DNA of 64,000 bases. It comes from Cloeon dipterum. Taxonomy: Eukaryota; Arthropoda; Insecta; Ephemeroptera; Baetidae. Numbering within the stretch: the first letter of the stretch is position 1; each line of letters opens with the position of its first letter. The notes beneath the pieces were generated by a model. It made no database searches. It was not told the origin of the DNA and saw nothing but the letters and a program-made list of their open reading frames with translations. Location of the stretch: assembly GCF_949628265.1 (NCBI RefSeq), contig NC_088789.1:21011883-21075882 (forward strand). The letters run 5' to 3'. Shown piece by piece: positions 31,201 through 44,000 of this stretch. The position numbers were made by a program, and so were the translations under genes.

Positions 31201-31490
31201 GCTGCCCCCGTGAAGCCAGCAACTCAAGAGCAGGCGCACGGACCCAAGGAGGGTGAAGACTACGGCAAGGGTGTTATTTTCTACTTGAGGGATGACATTG
31301 TGGTCGGCATCATCCTCTGGAACGTCTTCAATAGGATGAGCGTTGCAAGACAGGTACTCGATCTTTCACTTAGAACTATAATTATGCCAAATTTAATCTT
31401 TCTCTCTGCTTTGTCCAGGTCATCAAAGAGGGCAAGAAGTTTGAAGATTTGAACGAGGTTGCAAAACTGTTCAACATTCACGGCGAGTAA
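28296..31490 (+). CDS. AIFM1: Apoptosis-inducing factor 1, mitochondrial (AIFM1)
   Basis: AIF is an FAD-dependent NADH oxidoreductase of the mitochondrial intermembrane space, needed for respiratory-chain assembly and able to move to the nucleus in cell death. Fourteen exons give 605 residues: 28296-28389, 28544-28680, 28770-28845, 28905-29044, 29101-29231, 29291-29466, 29517-29702, 29753-29955, 30010-30150, 30261-30372, 30535-30719, 30803-30811, 31198-31353 and 31419-31490. The N-terminus ([19 protein letters not shown], then LYASSSGGG) is a basic mitochondrial presequence. A membrane segment follows ([18 protein letters not shown]). [13 protein letters not shown] binds FAD and [13 protein letters not shown] binds [34 protein letters not shown] and [20 protein letters not shown] are almost identical to the human protein. 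It ends [13 protein letters not shown]. The 28846-28904 intron uses a GC donor, and exon 12 is only 9 nt (EAE). Confidence 0.97.
28846..28904 (+). other. GC-AG intron in AIFM1
   Basis: The donor reads AAGAG|GCAAGT and the acceptor AATTTCAG. Only this 59-bp excision joins [11 protein letters not shown] to [10 protein letters not shown] in frame. GC donors normally need this strong flanking match (AG|GCAAGT). Confidence 0.85.
30803..30811 (+). other. 9-nt microexon of AIFM1
   Basis: GAAGCTGAG flanked by TTTAG and GTAACT encodes EAE between AEL and NAAP. Skipping it keeps the frame, so it may be an optional exon in the variable Ser/Glu-rich loop where vertebrate AIF also varies. Confidence 0.65.
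30812..31197 (+). other. AIFM1 intron with a coding-like stretch
   Basis: 386 bp. Near 30955-31080 one plus frame reads [18 protein letters not shown] and beyond, with protein-like codon choice. A good acceptor (CTTTGCTCAG) precedes it at 30954, but no GT donor closes it in frame. Confidence 0.4.
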
Positions 31491-33560
31491 ACTTATGAAT
31501 CGACATGTAGGCGCACTACCAGCAGTGGAAAAGCAGACTTTGTTTCTGGGTGTACATAGACGATAAACACAGTTAACAGGAATCAATTTAATCGCAATTT
31601 GATGTCTAAGTAAGCTTCTTGGGTCGTTTTAAATGTTGTAAATGATATGATTTTTTGTTTTCATTAAGTCCTAATGTAATTGAGATCTCTGTGTGACAAA
31701 GTTCGCCTCTTACGTGCTGGTTCTGTGAGTTTTTAAAGCATTTAAAACAACCGACCTTCATTAGTTCATTTATCATTGGTTAACTAGAATAAAAGTTGGT
31801 TAACAAAATATTTTCATTTGTTTTACTGAAATTGGTTCTCACTAGGGTTTGCAAAATCCAGCGTTGCTAAATGGTTTTTTAGTTGGAGGCTCTCCTTAAT
31901 CTTAAAAATTGTATGTTGAACAACCAACAAATTAAAAAAATCATTTAGCACTTTCAGGTCGATTTGATGGTTGATTGGAAGGTATTTGTTAAACAAAGTA
32001 ATGCTGATTTTGTTTAACTAATTGCTTAAAGATGGAGAAATTTTTTCGCGCTCATAGAAAAATTAAAATTATTTTTTTTCTGGGGTTTTCGGCTTTGTGA
32101 CTCATGATGTTCACGGGCAAAGATTGTTTTATTTTTTTTTTAATTCGGCTGCTCATCTGATTGGAGTTTTAAATCTAGAAAGTAGATGTTCTTTCATTTT
32201 TTGGTTTAGTCAAAGCCCCTGATGATGAAAACTTGATGTGTGGCTCTTGATTGAGTTGAAATATCATCTTGAAACTTCACTTCCGCAACCTCAATTTTTA
32301 TTCTGAACTATTATTAACCTTTGCGTCCTTTTTAAGAAAAATCGGTTTTCCAGAGGGTTATAATCCTTCGATCCCCACTCTTTTCAAATTGATTTTACTG
32401 AGAAGCATTGAAACTTAAATTTCCTCTTCAACCCTACCTTTATGTACTTATTGGTTTAGTGTTTGTTGAAAAAAACGAAGAATCCAGTTAAGGTTTACAG
32501 TATAAACAGTTTATTCACATTGTAATATAATTCTTTTATGGATCATGGAAATTGATTTCTCATACATTTTTTTTGTCTTAAGAATATTTCATGGTATTAA
32601 TCAAATCGATTTCGCCATCAGACACTGAAGTATACAAATATTGTAATTTTGTATTATCCATATTAAGTGCAACATACATGCACACCAAAATATTAAATGT
32701 TCGTGGGAAAATGGAAATCAAATCAACGAAACACTTGGTAGCGCTCAACTCATGCCAACTTGTCGGGCTGCATAAATTTCCACTCTCCGAGAATCAATTT
32801 GTAAAACTAAAACAGTCCTTGAAATTATGGATCTCGAGCTTTTCTTTGTCCAAGAAACATCTTATCATCAAGCATTTTTACAAAAATAGGCATTGTGCTT
32901 CGAAATCATCTTCTGAACAAGGGGAAATATCTGCTCTAAATTATAATTGTCAAAACCGCATTCTTTACGCAATAGAATCAAGTAATGAGATTCGTTATAC
33001 ACAGCAACATCTACTAATGGACACAAATTTTTTATTATCTTTTATGTGAGAGGTTTGCTGCCTCTATGACAGGGAGACATAAATATGGTAACATCCTGCA
33101 AGTTCTAAATACAATCATCAGAAAAATTTCCGCGGCAGCTGTGCGAGTGAATCGGGACAATTTTTTGTATTTATCACAATAGGCCTGTCTTCAATTTTTA
33201 TGGTTGGGTTTCGCAGGTTCAATTCGAACGGCACATCATGAGAGTAATTAATTAATAAATACAAATCAACGAAATCGTCGTTTTCCGAGGAAGCGTGGCT
33301 TAATTCCTATTTACGAAAATGACTGAAACAGGAAAACGTGCTCGCTCGCTCGGAATAAGGGCAAACTCGAAGCTTGTACAGAACGCTATTTTAATTTTAG
33401 TCATTTCCGTGCTGCATGCGCGACTGCAACCCTGGAAATCAGGGCTGGGATACTGGGTGATGGATAGAAAAGCTTCTCAATCCTGGAGTTTAGTGAGAAG
33501 GAACAAAAACCAGTGTGTGAGATTTTTGCATTACCTATATCTACACGACGATAATATATG
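31491..33560. other. Non-coding region between AIFM1 and the Klingon-like gene
   Basis: It starts with the AIFM1 3' UTR (AATAAA at 31788-31793). The rest is AT-rich and may be 3' UTR of the minus-strand adhesion gene. A 152-codon plus frame at 32591-33049 is AT-rich and no better supported than the minus frame opposite it. Confidence 0.4.
31788..31793 (+). terminator. Candidate polyadenylation signal of AIFM1
   Basis: AATAAA about 300 nt after the stop codon. Confidence 0.5.
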
Positions 33561-33572
33561 TTATTTGTATTT

Positions 33573-33803
33573 TTGTGTGTAACCTACGCGGCGCACTTGA
33601 AAAATCCAGCGTCCTTTGATTCTCTTCTTCTTCATCGGGTAAAAATATTATAGCTGCACTTTTGAGAACGAGTAGAAATCCGTCGGTGCATTTGACATAA
33701 TTATATTCCCAAGAGGTCCATTCAGTTGAAATCTTCTCATTCACGCACTCGAGTCCCGTCTCTGTCCCTTTCAACTTCACGATCAGCACTTTCTTCTTCA
33801 GCT
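33573..33803 (-). CDS. Unrecognised coding-like exon downstream of the Klingon-like gene
   Basis: From an acceptor-like AAAATAG (exon from 33803), the minus strand carries an open frame rich in G/C-ending codons. It reads LKKKVLIVKLKGTETGLEC, then STEWTSWEYNYVKCTDGFLL and SAAIIFLPDEEEENQ. The pattern of basic strand, W-containing strand, hydrophobic strand and acidic loop resembles a small beta domain, loosely a PH-like fold, but I cannot name it. No ATG lies in frame before the acceptor, so it would need upstream exons. In another frame (phase 1, which fits the Klingon-like exons) it would give a short acidic tail (AEEESADREVERDRDG...) ending at a TGA. So it may be an alternative last exon of that gene. 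Confidence 0.3.
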
Positions 33804-35090
33804 ATTTTAATTTATACAACATTGACATCATTCGCATGTAGTAATGTGTGTTTGTGTGCTCTAATCTCTTTTAAATGACGCGAAATTTTGCTATTTATTT
33901 TGGACCCATCGACAACTGAAACAGCGTGAGTACAACAGGATGAGATTCAACTATATAATTTGCTGACTGCACACGGTATTTCGCTAAATTGTTATTAATT
34001 ATACACACGCGCTGCACTTTTCTTTTCTCAAGGTAACAATTAATGCTGTACACATCCAAGTGGTTTAGTCAGTACGTGTGTGTCACGAGACAAATACATA
34101 TTATTCATGGACAAAGCCAATTGACCTCCGCAAAAAGACAACTCAAAATCAGTTATGCGGCCGCTATAGAGGAGAAACGAATCTGCAAAGCATTCCACAG
34201 TCTAGTGAGAGTGCATTTTTTAGTATGACGAGGCGGCTGAAACACTTTTTTGAGTGTGTAAATGGATCCATTTTAGCTGTGAGACAGAGTGTAGAGTGTG
34301 TTTCTTATGAACTAGGATGATTCCGTTCGCGCGCAGCATCCATTCGTCCTGTCAGTTCAGTTTGGCTCAGTTTCACTCATTCGCACCACAGGAGGGACTT
34401 GGCCACAACCTAACCTGGAATATCATGGATAAAAAATTTTAATATAGGGAATTAAATAAACGCATGTGCATGAAAGTTATTTACAAAATGGCTCTAAATC
34501 TGCACGAAATTGACTAACAAGGAAACTATTTCGATTTGGCGTTTTAGTTTTTGAATTTATACAGAATTTCATGAAGTGAACCACGTACATAGGAGGAAAA
34601 TTGTCGATTTGATCTAGCAATTTATAGGGATTTGGGATTTTACCTAAAATACAGTTTTTGCTCAAATTCACTTCACATAAAACATAATTTATGGGTCTAC
34701 ATGACATGGCAGTCAGCTCAAAAAGTTTGAAAACATTATTTCGGACCTATTAATGAGCTATTAGCAAATTACCCACGAATTTTTCGCTTGAGTTCAATAA
34801 TTTCGCTAAAAACTAAATACTATAATATTTTTTAGTCAATTCCGCGTTAAAGCCAATGTGTATACTCCTCTGGTTCGCGTAAAAATAATTTAAATCATTT
34901 TCTGTCCAAATGAATAATTATTAAAAAAATGAAAATTTAGAGAAAATTAGCATGATTCAGCTTTTTAATTTTACCAATCACGATTTGCGAACGTTTTATT
35001 TGGCAAAAAGGTTAATTAAAATCCCTCTACTGATCGAAAATTAGTAATTATTGCGTGTATATTGGATTTGCGTCACTCACTTTGATGTGT
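33804..35090. other. Probable 3' UTR or intergenic DNA of the Klingon-like gene
   Basis: AT-rich. Short frames occur on both strands (for example minus 34477-34707) but none has support. Confidence 0.4.
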
Positions 35091-38000
35091 CTATGACGCG
35101 ACGCAGCCGCAACTGGCCGCCCCAACTACTGTCAGAAACATGAAAAGGGTGAAGGCTAGGAGCAGGCCACTTTGGCCTGCGCTGACTCGAATTGAGCTGC
35201 CACCTCCAGCAGCAGCGGTCATTCCCAGGTCTCGCATTTCAGGCTCTGTAACAAAGAGCAAGCATGATTTTCAAATCACAATACCAACACGGTGAATAAA
35301 ATAATAGAAAATGTTTTTTTTTCGGATCTACCCCCTTGCAAGCCAATTTTCCTCTCGGCACCGAATTTCGACTTAGGCAAATAATTATCGGGGTTTGAAA
35401 CACACACATAACATACAAAAGGAAACAAAAGAGCAGAAGCCAAACACAAATTTATCAGTCCGGTCTATGGGGGAATGAAATCATATAAAACTAAAAGTTG
35501 CACACGTCATTCTGTTACAAGAGCTGAAGTTACTTAATTAAATAGAATCAAGTGTTCAATAAAGACAAGGAGCGAGTTTACTAACCTCCGAACTCTTCAG
35601 CACCAGGTTCGTACAGGGAGCTCTCTGCAGCAACAAAAGTCAAATGAAACAAGTGTGAGATAAAATGTTCAAGGCATTATTTTGGAGTAGCGGGGACATT
35701 ATTTTCGTATTAGATCAAAATTATTCTGCAATGTCATGCACACGAAACAGACAGAGACATTTAATGACGATGAAAAGCAGCCAAAATCAAAAGCACATGC
35801 CGATTGAAAGAATAAAAAGCACAAACGAGATTTGTACAGCACGGATTCAAAGTTTGGACGAAAGATAATTAAAAAAGAGGGAGACAAACACGTCGCTGGA
35901 AGATTAAAAAGACAAAATGAAGGAACTCCGGCGGAAAACGCACAAATTTAGTGGCGGATCTGCTTTATTGAAATTCCTTTGAAACGGCAGAGGAATGAGT
36001 CGAAAAGACTCACAAAGCAGCAGAGAACAAAAGCGCATATTTCCGCTGATCAGATTTGTAACTTTGATCTCGATTTTCCGCCTCGAGCGACCAGACGAGG
36101 AAATTATTGGAAAAATGACAGAAAGGCGTGTATTTGTACCTGATCCGCGCGTGTCGAAGCGGAAGCCTCGCGACACAACGCCCCAGCCGAAGCGGTTGCG
36201 CGCCTGCACCTTGGCCTCGTACTCGGTGCCTGCCTCCAGCCCGTGGATCAAATAGTACACGCGTTGGCTCAGCCGCTCCTTCCTGTCCACGTTGATGATC
36301 ACGTCGCGCCACTCGTTCACCCCCATCGCGCCCCTGTAGCCGCCGATGATCGGGATGCCGTGGTGGTTGGTCCTCTCGTTGGTGCCGTGGCCCAGGTGGT
36401 TACTGAAGATCAAGCTGTCATTGTCCTAAAAAGAGTAAAAAATGTTTTTAACTTAACACAGTTTTATAATTTTCTAATACATTAAATTAAGTGATTTAAA
36501 ACAAGGCAGCTAAATAAGGCAGCCAATTTTGGGCGAATTTTGGCCCTAGATTTTTTATCAAGGGTTAAATTCTTCAAAGAAAAATGACTATCCCGCAGTC
36601 CAATCTGAGGGTCTGCAAAAGCTGCCTGAAGCCAATAACTAAGTTTAAAAAAATATGTTTCCTCTGTAGAAAACACAAGATAAACTAAAAATGAACTCAG
36701 ATACAAGTTTCTGATGGAGAAGAACACGGAAACCAACACATAGAGCGATATTTTCGTAATTTTCGGCTAAGGTTAAGCCCCCGTCGCTCCTAGAGACACC
36801 TTGAGGGCTGGAGCTTTAATTACATCCCCAAAAATAGTATTTAAAAATAATTTAAAGCATTTCTAATCTTGTAAAATGTCGCTTTAAAATAGTAATTTAA
36901 TTACTGTCGCTCCAATGGGCTGCCTGCCGATTTCCAAGTTATGCTTCCAGCGCAACACTTAAGTCAAGCGGATTGCATAGCCATTAAAACGGCACGTAAC
37001 GTGGATGGAGCGAGCGCAAAAACAAATTAATCAAGTCTTAATTAGCCATTTTTAATAGAGCGCAAGCCGGTGCTGCGAAGAGGTGATTAATTAAAAAGTG
37101 CAGCTGCAGTAAAATTATTTTCGCTCAGCGTTTTGAGCTAAGTGCGCGATTGCTCGAAAGGAGTGCACTTTGATGCCTCGCGGAAAGAGCTCAGATAACT
37201 TGAGAAGCAGTTCGCATTTAATATTCTTATCAAACGCGGCTGAATTTCTCGAGTTCTCTTATGCTAGGGCGTGTGTGCATCACTAGTTTGCCACAGAGCC
37301 TCATTAGCGGTATACTAAAGTTCTCTAAGAATTGAGAATGAACGCGAGCAAAACAGTCTTTCTTTTCCTTCCGCTTGTTAGCTGGCTGCATTGTTCCAGA
37401 CAAGTCCATTTGTGCAGCGGCGGGCTCGAGTGACAAGCGTGTCAAAGAAAGCTTACTGCAATCAGCACCGGCAGGAAGCCGGCGAATTTAAAAATTCCAG
37501 TTGCGAAAAATCCCGTGTCGCACAAAAGCACTCGTTTGCGTCACGCGCCGCAGCGTGCGCTCTCACACGCTCTGCTTTGCACCGCCACCGCCGCCGCCGC
37601 TTCCACTGACGAAAAAAGTAGAAATAAAAAATTGCACGCCGCGAGGTCGTGTGCGAGTAGAGGCTGCTTTGTAGCTGCATCTAGGTCACAGCGTAAAAAT
37701 TAATGGTCGGATGCAGCAAGCGTTTGTTATTGTTTGCTGTATATGCACCGAGAGCACTGCCCAAGAAGTCTTCTTTGTGGAATGTGCACAGTACCAAAGA
37801 GAACTGTGAGCAGGGAAGTGAAAGAGTAGCTGCTTTAAACTTTTCCTTTTTTAAATGGCAATTTATAAACAGTTAAAATTGAAATAAAAATATACAAATG
37901 ACACAAATATTTTTCGGAATTTAATGATGATCGACTTTTTCTGCAGGTCTGATTTTCTTCTATACGGCAAATGAGCACGAATCACAATATTTGAAGACTT

Positions 38001-41000
38001 TTTAAGCAAAAATTAACTTTATCTTAAACTTTCTTTCGAGCAAAAACTCGCTTGTGAAGCCTGAGAAACATCTTAAATGTAAGCAAAATAGTTTCTATAC
38101 TGTCAGTGCTGAATATAAATTTAAATTAAAAAAAGAAATTGCTTTTTAAAAACATGCTTGCTCTAAAATTTTTTAAAAAAAGGTAAATTTTACTCCGGAA
38201 TGAGACCATTTTAGCTGGCCTTGGTTTTCAATGAGATATTTACGCCTCGCTTCAAATCAAAATATCCTTGTTGTTAACAAATCTCGTATTTTTTAATTTG
38301 GATGGTTTTGTAATCGCAATTGGAAACGGATAGTTAAATCGAGTAAGACAATACATTATGTTAAGTCAAAATTATTACAAGAATATTTTTTTTTATCCCG
38401 TTGAGTTTTGGGAAAAATCAAAATTCTCTAGTGAATCCATCTGAATTCGATGGTTTAGCCACTTTTAAAAAATGAATTAATTTAAAAAAATTACACAAAT
38501 AATTGGAAAGAAGTCTAAACTTGTCTGAATCGGCTTTCAAAACCGTCAAGAAACAGCCATTTTTGTCAGTAAACTGTTTTAAAGTTTTCAAACGATATTA
38601 AAATGCTGCTATGTGTTTTAAAAATAAATTTAACGTGAAAGTTACTTTTTGCAGAAGAAGCAACTTGTTTATATGTTTTTAATAATTACTATTTTCGGAA
38701 CACATGATTAATAAATGTATGCATCTGACTGTTTTACACAGCCCTCTGGTTGCGAGGATTATAAGGACACGTCTTTTTGCGCAGCTTTGTTGGCAGCAAG
38801 ACGCTTGAGAAAGCACGCTCGAGCCGCCTCAAACAAACGGTAGCAGATCTCTTTCTAATTACGGTAGCCGGTTGAGGGAAAAATAAGTCGGCTGAAAATA
38901 GCGCAGTGCGTTATGAAATTTCAGGTGAAGCTGCCGAGGCAAACTAGCGAGTGGATGATCCTCTTTAATTTCGAGAAAAATTGCTTTCGGCCTGTCTCAG
39001 AATCTCATCTAGAGTCTGGGAAAGGAAATGGTGGAATGCTTTCTTTTTTGTGGGCTTTTAGAGCGGGCTGTGTGTTTGCGCGTGGCTTATATTTTATCTC
39101 CCACATCTCCGCCGTTTATACGAAAGATAAATTACTTGCTAAAAGCAAAAATGGCGATATATAAATGTGCGCGGCTTCTTTTTCCAAATATCAAACGAAT
39201 CTCGTGGCAAGAAACAACAGAGTGCACAGTCACCAAAAGTGCTAAGTTTTATTGCCTGGATTAATTTGAAGAAGTGCTGAAAACCAAAGTCGCGGTAGAA
39301 AAGAAAAATTTAACATTTTTTTTACAATTTTTGAGACATAATATTTTCTGTCTCTTCTATGTACTGCAATTAATCGCACTGATTGTTGTTTTCAGTAAAT
39401 AAATAGGAATATTTTCCCGACCTGAATGCACTGTGCGCTCCTACAAATCCGTAAAATTTGATTTTTTACTACCATCCAGCACAATTAGAAATTAGAAGAA
39501 ACGGTTGTTAGTTTTAAGTTAAAAATCTTGAAGGTTTTTATCTTGATTTTTTCTCTGATTTGATTTTTTTTAACAAAATTACATTGTTAACTTTTTCATT
39601 CAGCGACTGTTAGTGCCAGAGCAAAATAAAATCTTGGAAAAATTGAAAAGCTGATACAAATTGCAATGTTTTTTTCCAGAGAATATTTACCCATCCACAA
39701 TTGACTGGAAAAGTCGTTTCAAAAATTTACTCAGGCGTGAATCCCACGGATCATGAATATCAGGAAGTAATTCTTTCGCAAATTGTCATCTTTTATCAAA
39801 CGCTAGTGAATGGTGACATTAGTGGCGAAAAACAAATAATTTCCCGATTTCAAAGCGTGCTGTATTGAGTCTAAAATCAAATAAAAGTAACTTATAAATT
39901 GTAAAAATACAGTGACGCCATCTGTTAGCAGCTTCAAACGGTAAAGAATACTCCTAATCAGAATATTTAGCAAGCAATCACTCTTACCGGCAGTTTCCTG
40001 AAGTAGAGCTTGTATTCCTCGACGGGCGTGTAGCTTTCCACGGAGAAGGTGATGTTGTAGGTATCTCTGAAGCGTCCGCGCGGGTTGCTGAAAAATTGGG
40101 CCTGCGTTGGTCGACCTGGGAATATAAAAAATTAAAATTTATTTTTCGCCTCACTTGGCAGGCGTGTGGTGGGGCTGGCTGCTGTTTGAGATAAATTAAG
40201 CGCGTGCACGCAGATAAAAAAGCAAGCAGCGAGAGGAAATATGGCGGGCCGTGCGTGAAATTTTAATCAGCTGCTGCAAGACGAGACGCCGGCGCTAACA
40301 GGACGGCTCTCTAATGAATGAATTATCATTAGCAAGGCTTTTAAGACGCTGACTGAAGAGAGAAGTGCTGTTGGCGCGCGCACGAGGCACCGACAAATGG
40401 CACACACGGCCTGCTGCTCCGAGAGAGCGAGCATTGAAATGAAAATTTGCCTGTTTGAATGAATAATTGCACCGGCACTTTAATTAGCGAGTCGAAGAAG
40501 CAGCAGCTTCTTGCTTTGGTGCACTGACGCGGCAAACAAACACGTGAGCAGCTTGTGTTGCGCATTGCGGTTGTACGTCAAACTGGGAAAATTAATTAAA
40601 ACGATATCTGACAATGAGGGGAAAATTCGAGAAAATTGTGTTTTCCTCAAAACGGGAAGGTATAATGTGAACCGTTTTGTGAGGCACTGTCTGATTTATT
40701 TCGAATTTCCTTATTACACAATTTCCATGTTATTAATTTGAAAATTATGAAAATTCGGCCGCACTTTGCTAGGCACCGTTTGCAAAATTATAATTCAATA
40801 CAAAATTCAGTGCGGCGAGAGATTAACCATGCAATATTGGTCATTTTTTATTTATTTTCTAGCATTTTTGCCTTTTCTAACTTTCCATATTTATTCCCTA
40901 AAATTTATTTACGTATTGAAAAGCAAGAAGAAACAAGTATATATATATAAATTATAATATTCATCTTAATATTTAAGGATATCATACCATATAAATTTTA

Positions 41001-44000
41001 CACAAGCCCCAATTTGCTAGAAGTAGCCTCGAGCAGTTGTTGCTGTTGCAGGCACTCCAATTTTGTGAAATCAGAGGCAACACCTCCCTTGACCCCTGTT
41101 CTGTTCTCTGACACTGTTGTTCCAGTGTATTTACACATCAGAGTCTTCAGAAACTATTGCAAGCACAAACAAGCGAGCGAAACCCGCTTTGTGCACACAA
41201 ACTGCCGTCGGCAGAATCAATTATGATTGGACTGCGAAAGGTCAAAACTAGTTCAAAGCCGGTGGGAGCGGTGCCACGAGTTGGTTCGATCAGCGTTCGA
41301 GATGGCGGCCGCAAAAAAGATCTGTTTAAGTCGGCTGGGAATAATAAGAAGAGCAGCGGCGGCAGCGAGTGGATAAATAAAACATGGACCGATGTGGAGA
41401 GGTCACGTCTGAGCGTTTGCATGAAGGGAGAGAGGAAAAATTGGCGTGTCCCTCTGAATGAACAATGCGCAGGACGAGATTCTCGTCCCAATATAATGGC
41501 TGCATACGGCCGCAAAAATATTTTTTGTGAAGGAAAAATACATTTTAGTGAATAGTTTTGAGCAAAAACCGAATGAAATATTAATTTTTAAGAATTTTGA
41601 TAACCTTGTTATGTTTTTAAATAGGACAATTAAATTTCTAAAATGAAATAGGAAAGTTTGATTTTCCATTTCCCATCTTCAAAATTATGCTGCTGCCGAT
41701 CTAGTCTTTATTCCTTTGCTGATAAAATTGGAGTTATTGTAACATCGAACCTTCTGCGGGACAGAGAACCTTTTTGAATTTTTATTTTCGAGAACCACGT
41801 CTCACTCAACGCTTGGTTTGGTATTTATTTTGTATTGCTATTTTCTGAAAAATTGAATGATTGTTAACTTAAATTCAGTAACTTGTTCATGCTAAAGGAT
41901 GAAACAGAATTGATCGGAAACAGTTTTTTTTTCTCAAAAAGGTGGGCGTATTAATATAAAATTACAAAACCCACTGGTCATAGCTTGAAAAAGAGTTTTA
42001 TTTTTAGATGAACGACCCGAGATTCTCATCTCTCATATAGAAAAGTGTCTGGCGTTAACCCAGTTTTTTCATCGAGCGGAAAGAGAGAGTGTGAGGTGCA
42101 GTCGAGGCGAGTTCTCATCAGAGTGTTTGTTTTTGCGATAGAAGACAGTTTTAATTGGAAAGTTGGTGGGCGGAAATGTAAATATTTGCGTCACTACGGA
42201 GATGGAAGTGTTCGTTTTCAATTAGAGGCATTTGTTGCGAAAAATTCGAGAAAGGAAGCTTTTGAGAGGCTGTGTGAAGGGCGCCCGCGAGTAAATATAA
42301 CTCAGAAAGCCACGTTATCTGCAATTGAAATGGACAAAAAGCAGCCTGCCTGGATGAAAAGTTTGCTGGGAAGAAGAAGAAAAAAGAAACAAAGCTTTGT
42401 TGGTTTGTCTGCAGAAGTTAGAGACGATTAATTACTTCCAGTTCAAAGGAGGCTTCAATAGCGTCGGCAAGTCGATACTAATTACTCATTCAGCAGCCGA
42501 TGGCGCCGGCTGCTGAGCTCGACACGCATTTGTCTCTCCGACGGGTGCGTGTATGTACGTATATTTGCTTTTTATCAGCCGGGATCAAGGCAAGGCGGAG
42601 AGAAAGCGGGCATTTATTGTGCCATCGGAGCTTGATTAGCATTTAAATTGGAGCAAGGATCATGGCCCCGCTCTTCCGACGCTGTTTCGGTCGCAATTTT
42701 TCGCCTGGCGACACAGCGGAAATTAATCTAGAAACTTTGTCCACCTTTATTGAGTTTCTAATGAACAGTTTGGTCCGTCTTGCTATCAATCATTTTCAAC
42801 GAGGAAAAAAGTGTGCATTCCGCGGAGGCCCATCCAACTGAAAATGTTCCAGTTTAGCGTGCACGCAGGAAAAGTCTGCGTCCCAGCCGCAGCACACAGC
42901 GAGATTAGGCGCTTCACTGATTTCCAGTTTGCTCTTCACGTAGAGCAGAGAGGGTTTTCAGTGTGCGCGCGCGATCTTTTAAGGCGTGCAACGCTCCCCA
43001 GGGTCTCGAGGACGCCAAATGAAAAACGCTGCCTCAGCTCAAAGCTGGCGAAAAATGATCTCCACACCTCCTGCTCCGCACCAACCGAAAGAATTCTTTG
43101 ACTAAGGAATTTTCTCTCCGAAACTTTCGATCGAAAAGGAAAAGCGGCTAAAAAACAAAATAAAACTATTTTTAGAGGCATTGTTTCAACTCGTGAAAAA
43201 AGGCTAGTGAATTTTAGCCAGGGTTTTTCGGATAAATATTCAACTGAATTGTTCACCTGCGGCTCCTGGACAGGAAAACTTTAATTCAGAAAATTATGCG
43301 TATAATGCTCGCTGTTTTTGTTTTGCTCTCGTCTTCAAGCAAATTGGTACTAACCTCCAAAAATAAGGAATTAACGACATTACAAACAAACGAATGGCGA
43401 CTTTATCTCCCCTTTTAAGCCCCTGATTTTGCGGCGTCTTCTTAAGCCCTGCTTCTGCTTGCGGTATCGCCCTCCAAGACACAGTTTGCGATCGGCTCAA
43501 TCAAAGCGTGCAACAGGGACACATCTTCTCGGATCCGAGGCTCGTTTATATTTGACGCTGCCGCCAGCATAATTGCAGCCTTCAAATCTGGATTGTCTAG
43601 CGGGAGGGCGAAAGGAAGAGAGATATTTCCTCGGCGATATAGCGTGCGCGCGACCCGGAGTGTCCGAATAATATTATTACTGCTGGTGGTGCGTGGCCCG
43701 GCCGCAATAATAGGCACTCTAGGGCTGCCGCCTCCGTGATATCTGCGCTCTTTGTGTCTGGAATACGCAATCCGAGTCGGTGGTATTGTAGAGAGCAGCT
43801 AGCGATGACCGGTCTTTCATACAAGACTTTGCGCGCGCGACGAGCGAGATTTATTAGAGCCGGCGCGCACAATGGCAATCCGATCGTCTTAACGCCCTCT
43901 TTCTCCGACTCCATACCTGCTTACAAGCCTAGAAAATTGATACAATAAAGCGGGCGCCTCAATTTTCCGCGCTACTGAGCCTCAATTGATACGCTGAGAT

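Noticed and set aside
32591-33049. 152-codon plus-strand frame
   Set aside because: AT-rich codons, no splice or promoter context, and a comparable open frame exists on the opposite strand. A frame of this length is not surprising in 64 kb.
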